A DNA stretch of 64,000 nt from Brachionus koreanus (GCA_016987375.1 PJRA01000493.1:545139-609138); one strand, 5' to 3'; shown: positions 11,951 through 23,462, numbered from the stretch's first letter. Numbers and translations: made by a program. The notes: generated by a model not told the origin, from the letters alone.

Positions 11951-13244
11951 CAAAATTCAGTTTGGGTTTATAAATTTGCAATATCGAACAAGAGAAATCA
12001 GTTAGTTTTTTTTATTGTCTTTCGTTTTAAATCTCAGAACCTATTTTTCAGATCATTCAAATTAAAAAGTCAAGAAACATTTGAGAATTTCAAATAATCT
12101 TTTGATTTTATAAAGCTGAAATATTTTTTTTTAGTACAAAAGCGACTTAATATTAAGATTTTATTTTTTTTTATCTATTTTAGATTAAAATATATACCCA
12201 TAAGTAGGGTTTGAAAGTATCGATTCTGAGAAACATTGGCTTAAAGGGAGAATACTTTTTGAGCTAACGCCAAACTTCCGACTCCTGTGGATCAAAATTT
12301 TTGTTTTTGATCCTTCCTTAAATTTTTTCAAATATGCAGATTACGATTTTGAGGTCGAAATTAGGACCTGCAGATAGTGTGGACGTTTTGAATTTCTTGA
12401 ACCTTATGGCTCAGACAAAAAATTTCTCAATTTTCCAGAAATGTGACAGTTCTTACATGAAGCATGAAAATTCAATCGACTGGGAATTGAGATAATTTAA
12501 AAAATTCTCAACACAATGCCTGATATCAAAGGATTTAATACTAATAGAGTTATAGTATAGTATAGTGGTTTATTGCAACGCATAAATGCGTAAATCTGAC
12601 AACAGATTATGAGAGTATAGAATTAATTTCTACAGAAGAAATAGAAAATAATAAATTATAAATAAAAATTTCCAATTTAGGAAACTATTTTTACAAAATT
12701 TTTGATTTTCTAATTAAAAATATTTTCAGGCAATTAATAGCTTTATTTAGTTTATAAATATTTATGATTTTGCTTTTTTGGTTTGCGAGCAAAACTCCAC
12801 TTAGGTGATAATTGTAGTTAAAAAATTATTTCGATTTTTTCGACTTGTCAAACAAATATTTGACTCCTCAAAATCAATCTTGATTCACATGAGCTTAATT
12901 GAGTATATGAAATTCAAGACAAATAAAAAATTAGTCCATGTTTGATAAGTATTTGATTAAATTGACAATGTATATCTATATATTCTAATCAAAATATAAA
13001 ATTGAAATTTTCTTATGCATTCGTTTACCTTTTAGCTGAATTTTAATTAAAAAAAACTTAAATTTTTTTTGAAATTTTATATCTTAGCCTTGAACTGAGA
13101 TTTAAATAAATTACAAACTTAATTCAATATTTGAACAGCTTTTATTTATTTTGCTTAACAAAAAAAAACTATAATTTATTGACCATGAGTTTAATTATTC
13201 AGAAAACCTTGAAAATATTAAAAATCTAAATTAAAACAAAAAAA
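11951..13244. other. AT-rich spacer upstream of the lipocalin
   Basis: No gene is recognised. Around 12190-12540 base composition is slightly less AT-biased, with no open frame or known motif. A short direct repetition of tatagtatag units sits at about 12552-12567. Confidence 0.45.
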
Positions 13245-14042
13245 ATGATTTTAAGAGTTCATAAAAGCATACTTGTTCTTTTAATTGATATTATTTTACT
13301 TTCTCTAACAAACAGTGATGTGATAAGACTGGGAAAGTGTCCTTATGTCAGACTTCAGCGAGGATTCAAGCACATTTTGGTAAATAAATAATGTAATTAG
13401 TAAGAATGAATCAATGTTTTACTAAAAGTTTGTCGGTGATTGGTACGAAGTTGCGCGAAATCCCATCATGTTTTTTAGCAATACAAAATGCAACAAAATA
13501 AACTTTAAAAAAGGCAAAGACGAACTTAATTTTAGAAGTTCTCTAGTTTTCAAGTAACTAAAAGTATATAAATTGAAAATTTTTTTTAATTGTTTTTTTT
13601 AAGAAATTTTAAGAAAGAGATTATTTTTGATGCCTTTGCGCACTCACCTGATCAAAGTGAACCAGCAAAAATGAAAATAGAATATCCATTAACTTTACTT
13701 AGTAAATTTAATATCACTTTATAAAAAAAGTTAAAAAAAATAATTTTTTTCTAAAAAAAGAAACCAACATCACTTTTCCTTATTGGTATTTTTTATTTAA
13801 AAATATTTTTTTTTATTCTTATTTTTAAAATTTTCGAAAGGGTCCTGTACACGGACTATGACTATGCAATTATGTGGTCTTGTGCTGAATACTTAAAGAT
13901 TCTTCATTTTGAATATTTTTGGATATTTTCGCGCAAACCGTATATCAGTGAGGAAAAGCTCAGAGATCTCAGCGATGTTCTAACATTATCAAACATTGAT
14001 TCATCGTTTATGGTTCGAACAGAACAAACTGGTTGTATGTAG
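13245..14042 (+). CDS. Secreted lipocalin, apolipoprotein D-like
   Basis: Four exons (13245-13379, 13429-13553, 13604-13701, about 13841-14042) encode a small secreted carrier of hydrophobic ligands. The first exon begins with a signal peptide-like hydrophobic run (SILVLLIDIILLSLT). The second opens with FVGDWYEVARNP, the lipocalin structurally conserved region 1 (GxWY). The last carries VLYTDYDYAIMWSC, the TDY motif of structurally conserved region 2, then WIFSRKPYISEEKL and a C-terminal stretch like ApoD. The joint between exons 3 and 4 does not keep phase with canonical GT-AG sites: exon 3 ends in phase 1, while the only good acceptor gives phase 2. This implies a non-canonical splice, a base error in the assembly or a recent frameshift. 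Family assignment is firm; exon 4 start is not. Confidence 0.85.
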
Positions 14043-14764
14043 CAAACATTAGCTCAAAAGTTGTTTTTCTAGTTGTCAAGTAAAGACTAAAAAAAATCGA
14101 AACAAAAGTCATTACATACTTTTTTAAATAAATATTTTACAGATTTATAATAAAAACATTCTTAATATTCATCTTATTTATTGCTATTTAGACTTAGAAA
14201 AAGATAAATTTTGAAAAAATAATAAATTTTCAACTTTAATGATAAAACTTGGTTTTAAATTAAAATGAAAAAAAAAAGAAAAAAAAAAACAATTTTTCTT
14301 TTACTAAATGTTTCAGGCAGTTTTTTTGGTATCTAAATTTTATTCTAAATAAAATCTTTTGTTCTTTAGTTTTAAACACAAAAAAAAACAATTATTGTTT
14401 TATATTTTAATGATCAAGGCAATCGCTTTTACTTTTAAAATTTTAAGAGTAGAAAAAATTAGCTAGTTTCATTTTCAGTCTTGATCGAAGACCATAAATA
14501 TGATTAATTTCAAATTATTAAAGCTTTATCATTCAATCAAAGGTTTGGGTGTATTTAAGTTCAATAAGATAATTTTAGACTGAATTTTGATAGACCAGAA
14601 TTAAGCTATAAAGCTTAAAATTTTGTCTAATTCAATAAAATTTAAAAATTCACCTAAAAATTATGACTGTTCTTTTCAATAAAATTTTTTTTGATAGAAT
14701 AAATGGATTAAATGTAATTTATTTTAGAAAATAAATATTTTACTAATAAAAGAAATTAAGAAAG
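14043..14764. other. Intergenic AT-rich spacer
   Basis: The DNA between the lipocalin and the cyclic-nucleotide-binding gene shows no recognisable coding or repeat signal. Confidence 0.45.
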
Positions 14765-17700
14765 AATGCCGAACAATACAAAATATCGAAATACTTCAAG
14801 AGAAAACGAAAAAACTCGCCAAAAAACCAATAATCAGATAACAAAATATCTGCGAAACAAAAATAGTTAGTAAAAAAAAGTTTTTTAAATCATATTTGCA
14901 TATGATAAATAAGAAAAAAAATTAAATTCAAATTATTTTCGCTAGGAGGCTTCCTGTAAGCATTTCTAAACTTCTTCTGACTCTAACTAACTTAGTTTAA
15001 TCGCTATTCTTTAATTATTAGTTTAGCAAAAAGCAGCTGAAATTAATTTTAGGTTTTTAGCAGAATAGCAACCAGCCTAGTTCGCTTCGGGATACTTTAT
15101 TTGCATAGTCAAAAAATATTTAAGTCAAAAACATATTGAAAAAAAAATAAAATAAATAATTAAATTTTCATGATTGGCGTCATGAATAGTTCTTGAGCAA
15201 ATAAAATTTTTAAAATGACTTTTTGATTAAAAATAAATTTTTTTATAGAGAATAGAAAACAACTGAAAAAAAGAATGCATCTTTTACAAAATGATCTTTA
15301 TGCTCTTGATGTCAATCGATTTTCCGATAATTTAAAAGAATTTATTCATGTAAGTTATTGATAAAAATTTTTTTTATAGCTAAAATATTTTGTTTTTTTT
15401 TTATAGAATATTGAAAAAATTCCTTCAAACGAATACAAGGAAAAAGTTAAACAAGAAAATACAAAAGCTAAACGATATTTTAAATATTTTTCTCGAGTCA
15501 TACTTTTAATTATTAAATCTCTCTTAACCAGACGAAAGTAATTAAAAAATTTAAAAAAAAAAACTTTTTTTATTGAAAAAAAAAATGAAAATTTTATCTT
15601 AGATATTTTCGAGATTCATGGTTCAAATCAATAGACTACAATCCAAATTTATATCTACTCGAAAATGACAAGTTAAGATATTCAAGTATTCTTGAAGCTC
15701 ATGAAACAAAGAGCATGGTAAATATTTGAGAAAAATCTACTAATTTACCAGGAATAATTTTATTACCACTTTAAGCTAACAAGAGACACTCTGATAGCTT
15801 TAAAGACTCCGGAAGAAAAAAGAAATGATCAAATTTTAAAAAAAGTAAAATGAACCAAAGCATTAGAAACTTAAATATAGTTTCATTGTTAGATTTTGAC
15901 TATTTTATCGCGAAATGAAGTATTTAGTATGATTATTCCAATAGACTTAATTATGGAAGTGGCCAAAAGAATAAAATATGAAAAGTTGACCAATTTTTAA
16001 GATAATGATATGTCACTATTTCATGTTTTTTTTTAGACTGGAGAATGGCCGAATTATAGCTTATGAAGGACAAACAGCTAAAAATATTTATTATGTTTTG
16101 TCTGGCAAAATAAATTGTGTCAAAAAATTTGATTTATCTGATGGTGAGCTATTCAAAGCAGTCAAAATTTTGAACAAAGGCGAGCATACAAAAGTAAATT
16201 TAAAAGAAAATTTTTATTGGAATTTTTTTTTTGAATAAAATTTAAATTTAAGCCTGAAGAAGTGGAGCACAAACACAAAAGAAATTATTTAATGTATTCA
16301 AAAGGAGTTACAGAAGTGTTGTTTTTGAACTTTTCAGATTTGAATGTTTTGAGGAAAAATTTTCATGAATTACCAATTGACTCCTTACAATCGATACATA
16401 TTTTTGATTCATATCCGGTTAAAAAATTACTCAAAAATTCGGAAACTATTTTATACAAATATTATGGGTAATTTTTATTACTGTACTCAAAATTTTTTTT
16501 AATTAACGAGTGAGCTATAATGTTTTGCAAAATTTTCAAATCTAGATTAAAAATTTCGACTCAAAAGGTACCAAGTGTGTCACCGTCTTAGAGCGCAACT
16601 AACATGCAAGGATCCAGGACCTAACATAAAAGAATACATAAGAAGAATATTGTAATAAGTGTGGGAAATTTCAGCTTTATCTGTCCGAATATCTGTTCGT
16701 ATTTTAATCTAAGTTTGAAAATTTTGCAAAGCATTATGACCCACCCATTAGTTTGATTTAAAAATTTAAAATAAGATCAAATTGATTTAAATTGAAAAAA
16801 AGAGAATTTTATTTAATAATCATGATTTATCCATTAAAACAATTATTCAGAAAAGGATTAAAATTTTTCTATTTATTTTTTCTTTAAGCTTAAAATAAAC
16901 AAATAACTAATTATTTATAATTTATATTTATTTTCATTAAAAACAATTTATTTAAGTCCAAATGAAATTGTATGTCATGATTCGGATAATTCACCATGGA
17001 TTTTTGTCATTATCTCGGTAGATTTTTTTCTTAAATTTCTGATTCAAAAATTTTATTTAAAATAATTAGGGATATGTTAAAGTTGTCAAAAAAATGAAGC
17101 TTTTTAATTCTAATCGTATTAAATCAGCTGCAAGTAATTGACATTAATTAATTTTCTTAATTAAATTTCATTTCCAAAAAAAATTCTAGATTTTCCTGTT
17201 GTTTACGAAAAAGAACCTGATAAGAATGTGAATTCAACTAAAAATTCAAAAGTAAGCCAATTCTTATTTTCTATTCAGTTATAAGTTGATAGAGAAAGAA
17301 ATTTGACCTCTAGATTTTGTGAAATTTAGTATGATAGAACAGATCAAAATGTTAAAAACTCTTATAACTTTTCTTTTAAGAGTCAAAAGCAAGTTATGTA
17401 AATGCAACATAGTGCAATATTTAGAGTTGTACTATTATGAACAATCTGGTAAAACTCTGCAAATTAAAATTTGGACAGAATTACTCAACACATCATTAGC
17501 AGACTTTGACTTTTGGTGCAACTAAGTATTTTGCACTATGTTGCTCTTTTAACACCCCTTTACCCCTATATATATAAATATATTATATTTTTTATTTTGT
17601 GCCAAAATGAAAATAATTTTACATTTTTACATTTTCATATTTTTAGATTTTTGTGCAGTTTTTCAGAAAATTAAAAAAACTCTCTCTAATTATTTGGTGA

Positions 17701-20644
17701 ACAAAATAAAAATTAAAAATTTTCTGAAATATTGCACAAAAAAACTAAAAATATGAAAATGTAAAAATGTAAAATTATTTTAATTTTGCCTATTTTGTAC
17801 CTAATTTTACAAAACCCTTTTATTTTTTTAAGTGTTCTTCTATTTTTCTTTCTATTTGTTTCATCATAATTTCGAAAAAAAGATCTTTTATTTCTATTTA
17901 AAAAAAAAAAATAGGAAAAAGTTTTTTGCAGGGCAGTTATGAATGGCAGCGTCTTCTTTTTAGCCCTTATGATTCCAATCTTATGGAAAAAAAATATTTT
18001 TACATGTATGCATTAGAGAAGGAAATAAATATTAATATTGAATTCCGATGTATTTCATAACATTTTTTAAACAATTTCCTAATTCCTTCCCAATTTAATT
18101 TCCGTTGTTTATGAGATTAAAATATTTTGAATAAAAGTGATAGAGTTTTAGATAAATTTAACACTTTGGCTTGCTTTTTTCAAGATCCTTACTTTCCAAA
18201 CTAATAATTTGATGAAACAAGCTTGAAAACGATAAAAAAATTTTCCTTTCAAATTATATCCCAAATATTAAATTATTTTTACTAAAAAGTGGAACATTTC
18301 TATGATCAAGTATTTTTTATATATAGCATAAATTTTTCTTAATTATATTTTAGGAACTGTTTTTAAAATTAAATAATTGCAAAGCGTTTCACCTATTTCA
18401 TTAAATAAAAGAAAGTTCGGCTATCAAAGTAATGTAATCTTATGTTAAATTACGTGAAAATACGTAATTTTACTCATTCTCCGGTTTTCGTAAAAGCACT
18501 GTAGTGGTAATACGAGCTTTTTAGGTAATTTTATGTTATCTTACGTAAGTTAATATAAACTTATGTAAACTCAGTTTGGTAAGTAAGCGTAATCTTACGT
18601 AAGATAACATAAAATATTTTGATTAACAATAAAAATTCTTACTGCTAAAAAAACCCAAAATCTTGCCGAAAAATCAAATTTTTGATTTAGTTGTTTTATT
18701 CAAATCAAAAGATGAGACAATTTCTTTCAAATTTTTATTTTTTTTCTATTTTTTACGTTAATTTACTTAATTCGCCTTAAATATAGTAAATATCAGTAAG
18801 AAAATGAAATGCCTTTTTTTAATATATTTAATATTTAAACCGGATTTTTGAGAATATTTTATCAATTTACGATTTTAGGTTATTAAAATAAAAACGATTT
18901 AAAATAATTTTAACTTTTTATTATCTAAATTGTTCAAAATTTGATTTTTTCAGTAAGATTTTGATGTTTTTTGTCCTTGAGTATTTTTTAAAAGGAAAAT
19001 TTTTTTTTTCGAAATTGAAAGTTTTTTACACGTATGTAAAAGCTTTTAAAAAATATTTGAAATATGAAAAGTTGAAAGAAAAAAAATTGAGTTCAAGAAA
19101 ATGATTTCTTTTAGAGAAAAATAATTTTCTCCACGGCCGAAATCAAGTTTTGACTGCTCATTGCTTGTCACTGACAGGACCCAAAACTTACTATGAGATT
19201 AATTTTTTACATTTTGGTTAAACAAATGTGTTCGGATATTTATAAATATTCTAATTTTTTCTATAATTTCAGTAATAAAATACCTCATATGCAAAATGAT
19301 GAATAAATAAAAAAACAGTCTTTAAAAAACTGACTATCAAACTCAACAAGATCTTATTTAATTATTTAGATAGCAAAAAGGAGATACTAATTTATTTTTT
19401 CTAAAATGAAATTTTTTAGACTCAGAAATACCTTTATCTTTTTTGAAAATTTTCTTTATTTCTATAACTAAACATATTCTAATAAAACTATTAACACTAG
19501 AAGCACCAAACGAGTCAAAATGAGTCGTTTGAAAATTTTTAAATCCTCATATCTTTTAAATGGATTTTTCAAATAAATTTATCTTTTTTGAATTATCTAG
19601 ATTTTAAAATTTTCTTTAAAAAATGATATTACTTTATAAAATTATTTTAGTTTTTTTATAGAATATTTATGAATTAAAAAAACCTGAAAAAATGCATGGT
19701 TCTTCTAGTGTTAAAGCCAATATAAAAAAAAATTTTTTTTCGAAAATTCAATAATTAATAGAATAGTTAAGAGATCGCAAAAAAAATGACAAACACTTAT
19801 CTATTATTTAGTTAACTACTTAAACAAAGACTAACATAATATTGGTAATTTAGGACTTCAAATTTGAAACAGACAGAGTGATGCTAGATAAATTCATAAT
19901 ATCAAAAAATTTTCAAGAATCAACTAAAGAATTTAAGCTTAAACGCGAGTCAACTCTTCCACCGATTAGTTTTAGTACAGAAAAAGTAACTAGACAAAAT
20001 AGTGTTTATTTGAGTGCCAGTATTAGGAGAGAAACACCGAATTTTACACAAGAAAAAGATTCAGATTATTTAGAAAACCAATTTGTTAAATCAGAATATG
20101 ATATGGCAAGAATTTTAACAGGTAATAAATTATTCGATACGTCAAATCATCCAACTCAAAACTCGGATCAAAATGAAAGCATCAAACCAATCCAAAACAA
20201 AAAATCGGTAATTAATCCTGGCCCAAATTACAGACTATCTTATGTGGTTGTTGATAAAATTCAAAAGGGCAGCATATTTGTAACTTTTTTTAAGGCAATT
20301 TTTACGATACAATATAAAAAATTTTGATTTTTAAGGGCTTGTATCCATTAATTGGCGAAGAAAAACAAAAGATAGAAAATTTGTCAAAAAAATTAACTCC
20401 TAAATCGGCAGACAGAAGAAAAAATATAATTTTAATTAGTGAAGGAGCAGAAATTTTGCTAATAAATAAAGTGTCTTTCTATCATCATGCAGATGTGTTG
20501 ACATTGTGTAAAGTTCAGCAATTAGAGCGAACTGATCAAAAATATGTTTCTGAAGACGAAGCAAGAGATCAATTGTATAAAATAGAAAAATGGAAGGAAT
20601 ACAAAAAAAAGTTGTTAACTTCTCTTGTCAAATTGTATAAATAA
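14765..20644 (+). CDS. CNBD2-like protein with two cyclic-nucleotide-binding-like domains
   Basis: A 13-exon gene. Exons 2-13 (15249-15349, 15407-15537, 15603-15717, 15776-15844, 15893-15984, 16037-16193, 16253-16467, 16957-17017, 17070-17133, 17190-17251, 19854-20279, 20336-20644) keep phase and give about 600 residues, near the size of animal CNBD2. The first exon (about 14765-14865) is tentative. KYFRDSWFKSIDYNP matches the family's N-terminal region. A first cNMP-like fold runs through ILTILSRNEVF, GRIIAYEGQTAKNIYYVLSGKI. A second follows with SETILYKYYGPNEIVCHDSD and SPWIFVIISGYVKV. The C-terminal HADVLTLCK...LYKIEKWKEYKKKL block is also CNBD2-like. The vertebrate protein is linked to sperm. 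The canonical phosphate-binding GE...R(T/S)A cassette is not obvious, so true cAMP binding is uncertain. The 2.6-kb intron 11 holds several MITEs, and intron 8 holds another. Confidence 0.82.
16504..16750 (-). mobile_element. MITE of the GTCATAATG-TTTTGCAAAATTTTC family, in intron 8 of the CNBD2-like gene
   Basis: The terminal inverted repeats are about 45 bp. The left end reads ctataatgttttgcaaaatt and the right end, reversed, reads gtcataatgctttgcaaaat. The interior, read on the minus strand, matches the sequence at 33480-33680 (shared blocks around AGCTGAAATTT, GGTTCTGGAT-like and TTGGTACCTTTTGA). No transposase is encoded. Superfamily is not assigned. Confidence 0.75.
17395..17555. mobile_element. 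Foldback element with GCAACATAGTGCAA arms, intron 11 of the CNBD2-like gene
   Basis: An inverted repeat: gcaacatagtgcaatattta at about 17404-17423 pairs with the reverse of the segment at about 17523-17544. The interior contains aaaactctgcaaattaa, which recurs reversed at about 53026-53042 inside another foldback element (52897-53095), so the two are probably one MITE family. The 68-codon open frame across it (17319-17525) is a consequence of the repeat and is not taken as a gene. Confidence 0.6.
17601..17790 (+). mobile_element. hAT-like MITE, copy 1, with 8-bp target duplication
   Basis: A 190-bp near-palindrome. The left arm starts ccaaaatgaaaataatttta and runs for about 80 bp; the right arm is its reverse complement, ending taattttgcc. 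The loop reads ctaattatttggtgaacaaa. It is flanked on both sides by the octamer tattttgt, a target-site duplication of hAT size. It lies in intron 11 of the CNBD2-like gene. Copies 2 and 3 are at 44417-44608 and 45163-45319. Confidence 0.85.
18428..18615. repeat. TTACGTAA-rich hairpin in intron 11
   Basis: Perfect 22-bp inverted arms at 18528-18549 and 18594-18615 (attttatgttatcttacgta... and its exact reverse complement) enclose a 44-nt loop. TTACGTAA or one-mismatch versions recur several times over 190 bp, at about 18450, 18463, 18541, 18569 and 18595. It may be a degenerate foldback transposon. The palindrome also equals the consensus site of PAR-bZIP factors, so a regulatory role is possible but unproven. 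Confidence 0.7.
19491..19714 (+). mobile_element. piggyBac-like MITE, copy 1
   Basis: A 224-bp element bounded by TTAA on both sides. The left end reads TTAACACTAGAAGCACCAAA and the right end, reversed, TTAACACTAGAAGAACCATG. A TTAA target plus termini close to the classical piggyBac start (TTAACCCTAGAA) point to that superfamily. It carries no transposase. It sits near the end of intron 11 of the CNBD2-like gene. Confidence 0.85.
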
Positions 20645-21999
20645 TTTTATTATAAATAATTTATTAAAAATAAAATGTATAGATAGCCTAAATGAATTCT
20701 CTGCTTGCTGGTAAATTTAAAACATTATTTAAAGGTCTTTGTTTTAAACTGTGCTGAATTAATGTCTAAAAATCACTTGTAAAATCATATGATGTGATTC
20801 TCCTTGGGAATTTAAATTTCTTTTTGTTGAAATACTTGTCAGTCAAATCTGAAAATTTTCCACTGCGAATGGTATTATGAAAATCAGTTGAAAATATAGT
20901 GCATGTTAATTTGTCATATCTCGGTGTGATAGTTCTTCAAAATCAGAAAGACAAAATTGAGTTTAAAGAAAAATTGGAAAGTTAATTGAACACAAATATC
21001 GGATTGTTTTGAATTAAGGAAGAGCAAAAATAATTTTGGAATAATACTTTCATTTTCAAGGTTAATCAACAGGCTAGTGCCCTAATCGTAATCGACTGAT
21101 TAACACTTTATTTATTTAGTTTAATAAAATTTTTAAATAATTAAAATTATAATTTTNNNNNNNNNNNNNNNNNNNNNNNNNNNNNNNAAAAACATTGATA
21201 AATTCATATCAAATTTTTTAAATTTTTTTAAAAAGCCAATATAGATCAAATTGATATTATTATAAATTGATATCTTGAATGTTGCAAATTTCAGCATTGA
21301 TCGTTTGATCACAAAGCTATTAATCAATCCTGAGTAAAAATCGGATGCATCAAAAAGGATTCAAAGATAAAAGAAAAATACAACATCATTCTGACTTAAG
21401 GGGGATGAATTTTGGCATATGTCTGATATTGCACTTAAGACCACAAATGTGAATTAAAAATTAAATACAATCGTTTGAATAATTGTGCACGAAAAAGTGT
21501 GAACTGAAAATTATGTGATCTATTCAGTTCAGTATTAGTAGTAGTAAAGAACATTGGTTTTGCAACACTAAAGGTCACACGGGACTTCGGGACATGCTCC
21601 CTTTGAGCCCGATATTCAGTTCACATATTTAAAGATTATTATTATTTATTTTTATTTAGAAGATACAAGAAGTGTAAAAACTCTGCAATTGTCAACATTA
21701 TCTCTTAAAATTATTCTAAAGTACAAAAAGAAACTAGATTTTTTTAATATTTAAATCTCATTGTATATCCATGTTTTAGAATAGATAATTGTATCAAAAA
21801 AATTTCATATATATTTAAAATCTTTGTAAAAATTTTTAAAAGATTAGCTGATGATCATTTTTTTTTAAATTAGAAGCAAAGTTAACTCTGTTACAAAATT
21901 TCATTTTCAGTTTTAGTTGAATATTTTTTTATTTAATTCAATTCATGGGTCAATTTTGGTTTTAACTTTCAAAAAACAAATTTAAAAAATTAATGAGTT
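20645..21999. other. Intergenic region with assembly gap
   Basis: No gene is recognised. Around 20855-21080 a plus-strand reading contains a YLGV-like stretch that could be LINE debris, too weak to call. At about 21540-21630 a less AT-rich patch contains cattggttttgcaacactaa, of unknown nature. Confidence 0.4.
21157..21187. other. Assembly gap (31 N)
   Basis: A run of 31 undetermined bases. A 64-codon minus-strand open frame crossing it is meaningless. Confidence 0.99.
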
Positions 22000-22009
22000 T
22001 TAAACATTT

Positions 22010-22619
22010 GGGTCTACATGACCAACATACTTTCAAATCTTTTCAATATACTAATAAAACTTTTCAGCATACCTATTTTTCATCCAAGCATACTTTACTT
22101 TTTAACATATTTACTTCTGGAAAACATACCTCCCTTTTTGAAAAACCAAAAAATTATATAACGTACTCAATTTTTAAATAAAAAATATATTTGATATAGA
22201 TTTTTAATTTTTTTGCAAAAAATTTGAATTAAATTTTTGTCAATTAAAGAAATTTTTTTTAAAAATATATTTAGTTTAATTTCAATTTTTTATCAATGCA
22301 CTTGCTGCTTTTACTTGACCACCACGTTTGGGTTTGTTCAAGAACTTATTAGACTGCCTTTCAAAAGGAACTAATACTCATTTACTTGCACAATAATTCA
22401 TATTTTCGTTGTTCGGTTTGTTTCTTTTATCCATTTTTTTAAATTTATAAAATTTTGTTCAATTCTATTTTAATTTTAAGTGTGTTAAAAAGATTTTAGT
22501 ATGTTATTAAGGTTTTTTGTATGTTAAAAATGCAAGTATGTTGTGATGAAAAATTGGTATACTAAAAAGTTTTGTCTGTATGTTTAATAGTTTTATCAGT
22601 ATGTTAAAACAATAACTGC
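22010..22619. mobile_element. 610-bp foldback element with phased CATAC arrays
   Basis: The left half carries CATAC-type motifs on the plus strand at about 22026, 22047, 22068, 22089, 22106 and 22125. The right half carries the complement GTATG at about 22480, 22499, 22519, 22536, 22557, 22578 and 22599. Reading inwards from either end, the spacing is 21, 21, 21, 17, then 19-20. The two 120-bp arms align throughout, not only at the motifs (for example ctatttttcatccaag against caatttttcatcacaa). A 10-bp direct repeat, TTAAACATTT, flanks the element at 22000-22009 and 22620-22629. No transposase is encoded. The apparent 62-codon ORF at 21993-22181 merely translates the repeat array. Confidence 0.85.
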
Positions 22620-22731
22620 TTAAACATTTTACTATCTAATAAATAAACAGTAATTCAGGATGAAGCACTGGGCTAGAGATTACATTTTAGACGAAGTAAA
22701 GAGCTTTATAATCATATGGGATAAATTTGAT

Positions 22732-22905
22732 TAGTGTTGGGTACAGTAAGTGACGGCCATTATACCGTCAAAACTTAAGGTCTTTAAGACCGGCAGGGGT
22801 TAAATTTTTTTTTTTTTAAATTTTAAATTTTTTTCTTATACTCAATTGTTTTATCAGTAAAATTTTCTTGTTTGAAATTTTTTCTAATTACATTTTTGTA
22901 TACGA
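22732..22905 (+). mobile_element. Truncated MITE with TAGTGTTGGGT terminus
   Basis: It starts tagtgttgggtacagtaagt and continues gtgacggccattataccgtc, matching the element at 56472-56691. Its right terminus is missing where the LINE tail begins at about 22905. This suggests that the LINE inserted into, or a deletion joined it to, this element. Confidence 0.65.
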
Positions 22906-23462
22906 CCAGAGACATTAAGAATAGACTTGCTAAAGTAAAGAGTGCCTTTGCTTAACTCCGATCAGCATGGAAATCAACCAGCTATTGCACGGAAACAAAA
23001 CTCAAACTGTACAACTCTGTATTAAAAGCAAGATTGATGTACTGAAGTGAATGTTGGGGAATGTCTGAATCTGACAAAACAAGTCAGAAACACACTGGAA
23101 GCCTGCATAGGATTCTGGGAATACCATGGCTTGAGACCCTGCCGAATGCTGACAAAAGAACAATTACAGAGCCATTAAGTAAATGCATTAAGAACAAAAG
23201 ATTGCGATGGCTTGGACACGTTCTTAGAATGAAAGAGCAAAGGATACCAAAAAAAGCCCTTCTATGGACACCAAAACGGCGACGTAGAGTAGAAAGACAA
23301 GCAATAACATGGAGATCAGTAATCACGAAAGAGCTCATCGAAACGGGAATGACATGGGGAGAAGCAAGGGTAAAGGCAAAATATCAACTTGAGTGGGAAT
23401 CAAAAGTAATTACCTTATGCTCGACAAAGAGTGAACAAGGAAAAAAAATGATTGTGCATTGA
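22905..23462 (+). pseudogene. 3' tail of an RTE-like LINE (copy 3, longest)
   Basis: The C-terminal part of a LINE polyprotein downstream of the reverse transcriptase. The sequence gives DIKNRLAKVKSAFA, stop, LRSAWKSTSYCTETKLKLYN, a further stop at the LLYGSE-equivalent position, then an open frame at 23061-23462. That frame contains LHRILGIPW, RLRWLGHVLRMKEQRIPKKA, AITWRSVITKEL and WESKVITLCSTK. This module is common to many RTE-like LINEs of invertebrates. Two in-frame stops and the lack of RT and endonuclease show a 5'-truncated dead copy, typical of target-primed insertion. It is less diverged than copies at 1826 and 11690, so probably younger. Confidence 0.88.

Noticed and set aside
17319..17525. 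68-codon open frame in the CNBD2-like intron
   Set aside because: It overlaps a foldback repeat and lies between well-phased exons of another gene on the same strand.
20855..21085. Possible LINE or Pao-type reverse transcriptase debris (YLGV-like reading)
   Set aside because: Only one short motif, with stops nearby and no supporting block up- or downstream.
21993..22181. 62-codon open frame with repeated KHT/QHT units
   Set aside because: It translates the CATAC array of the foldback element; the peptide periodicity follows the DNA repeat and no splice or start context supports a gene.
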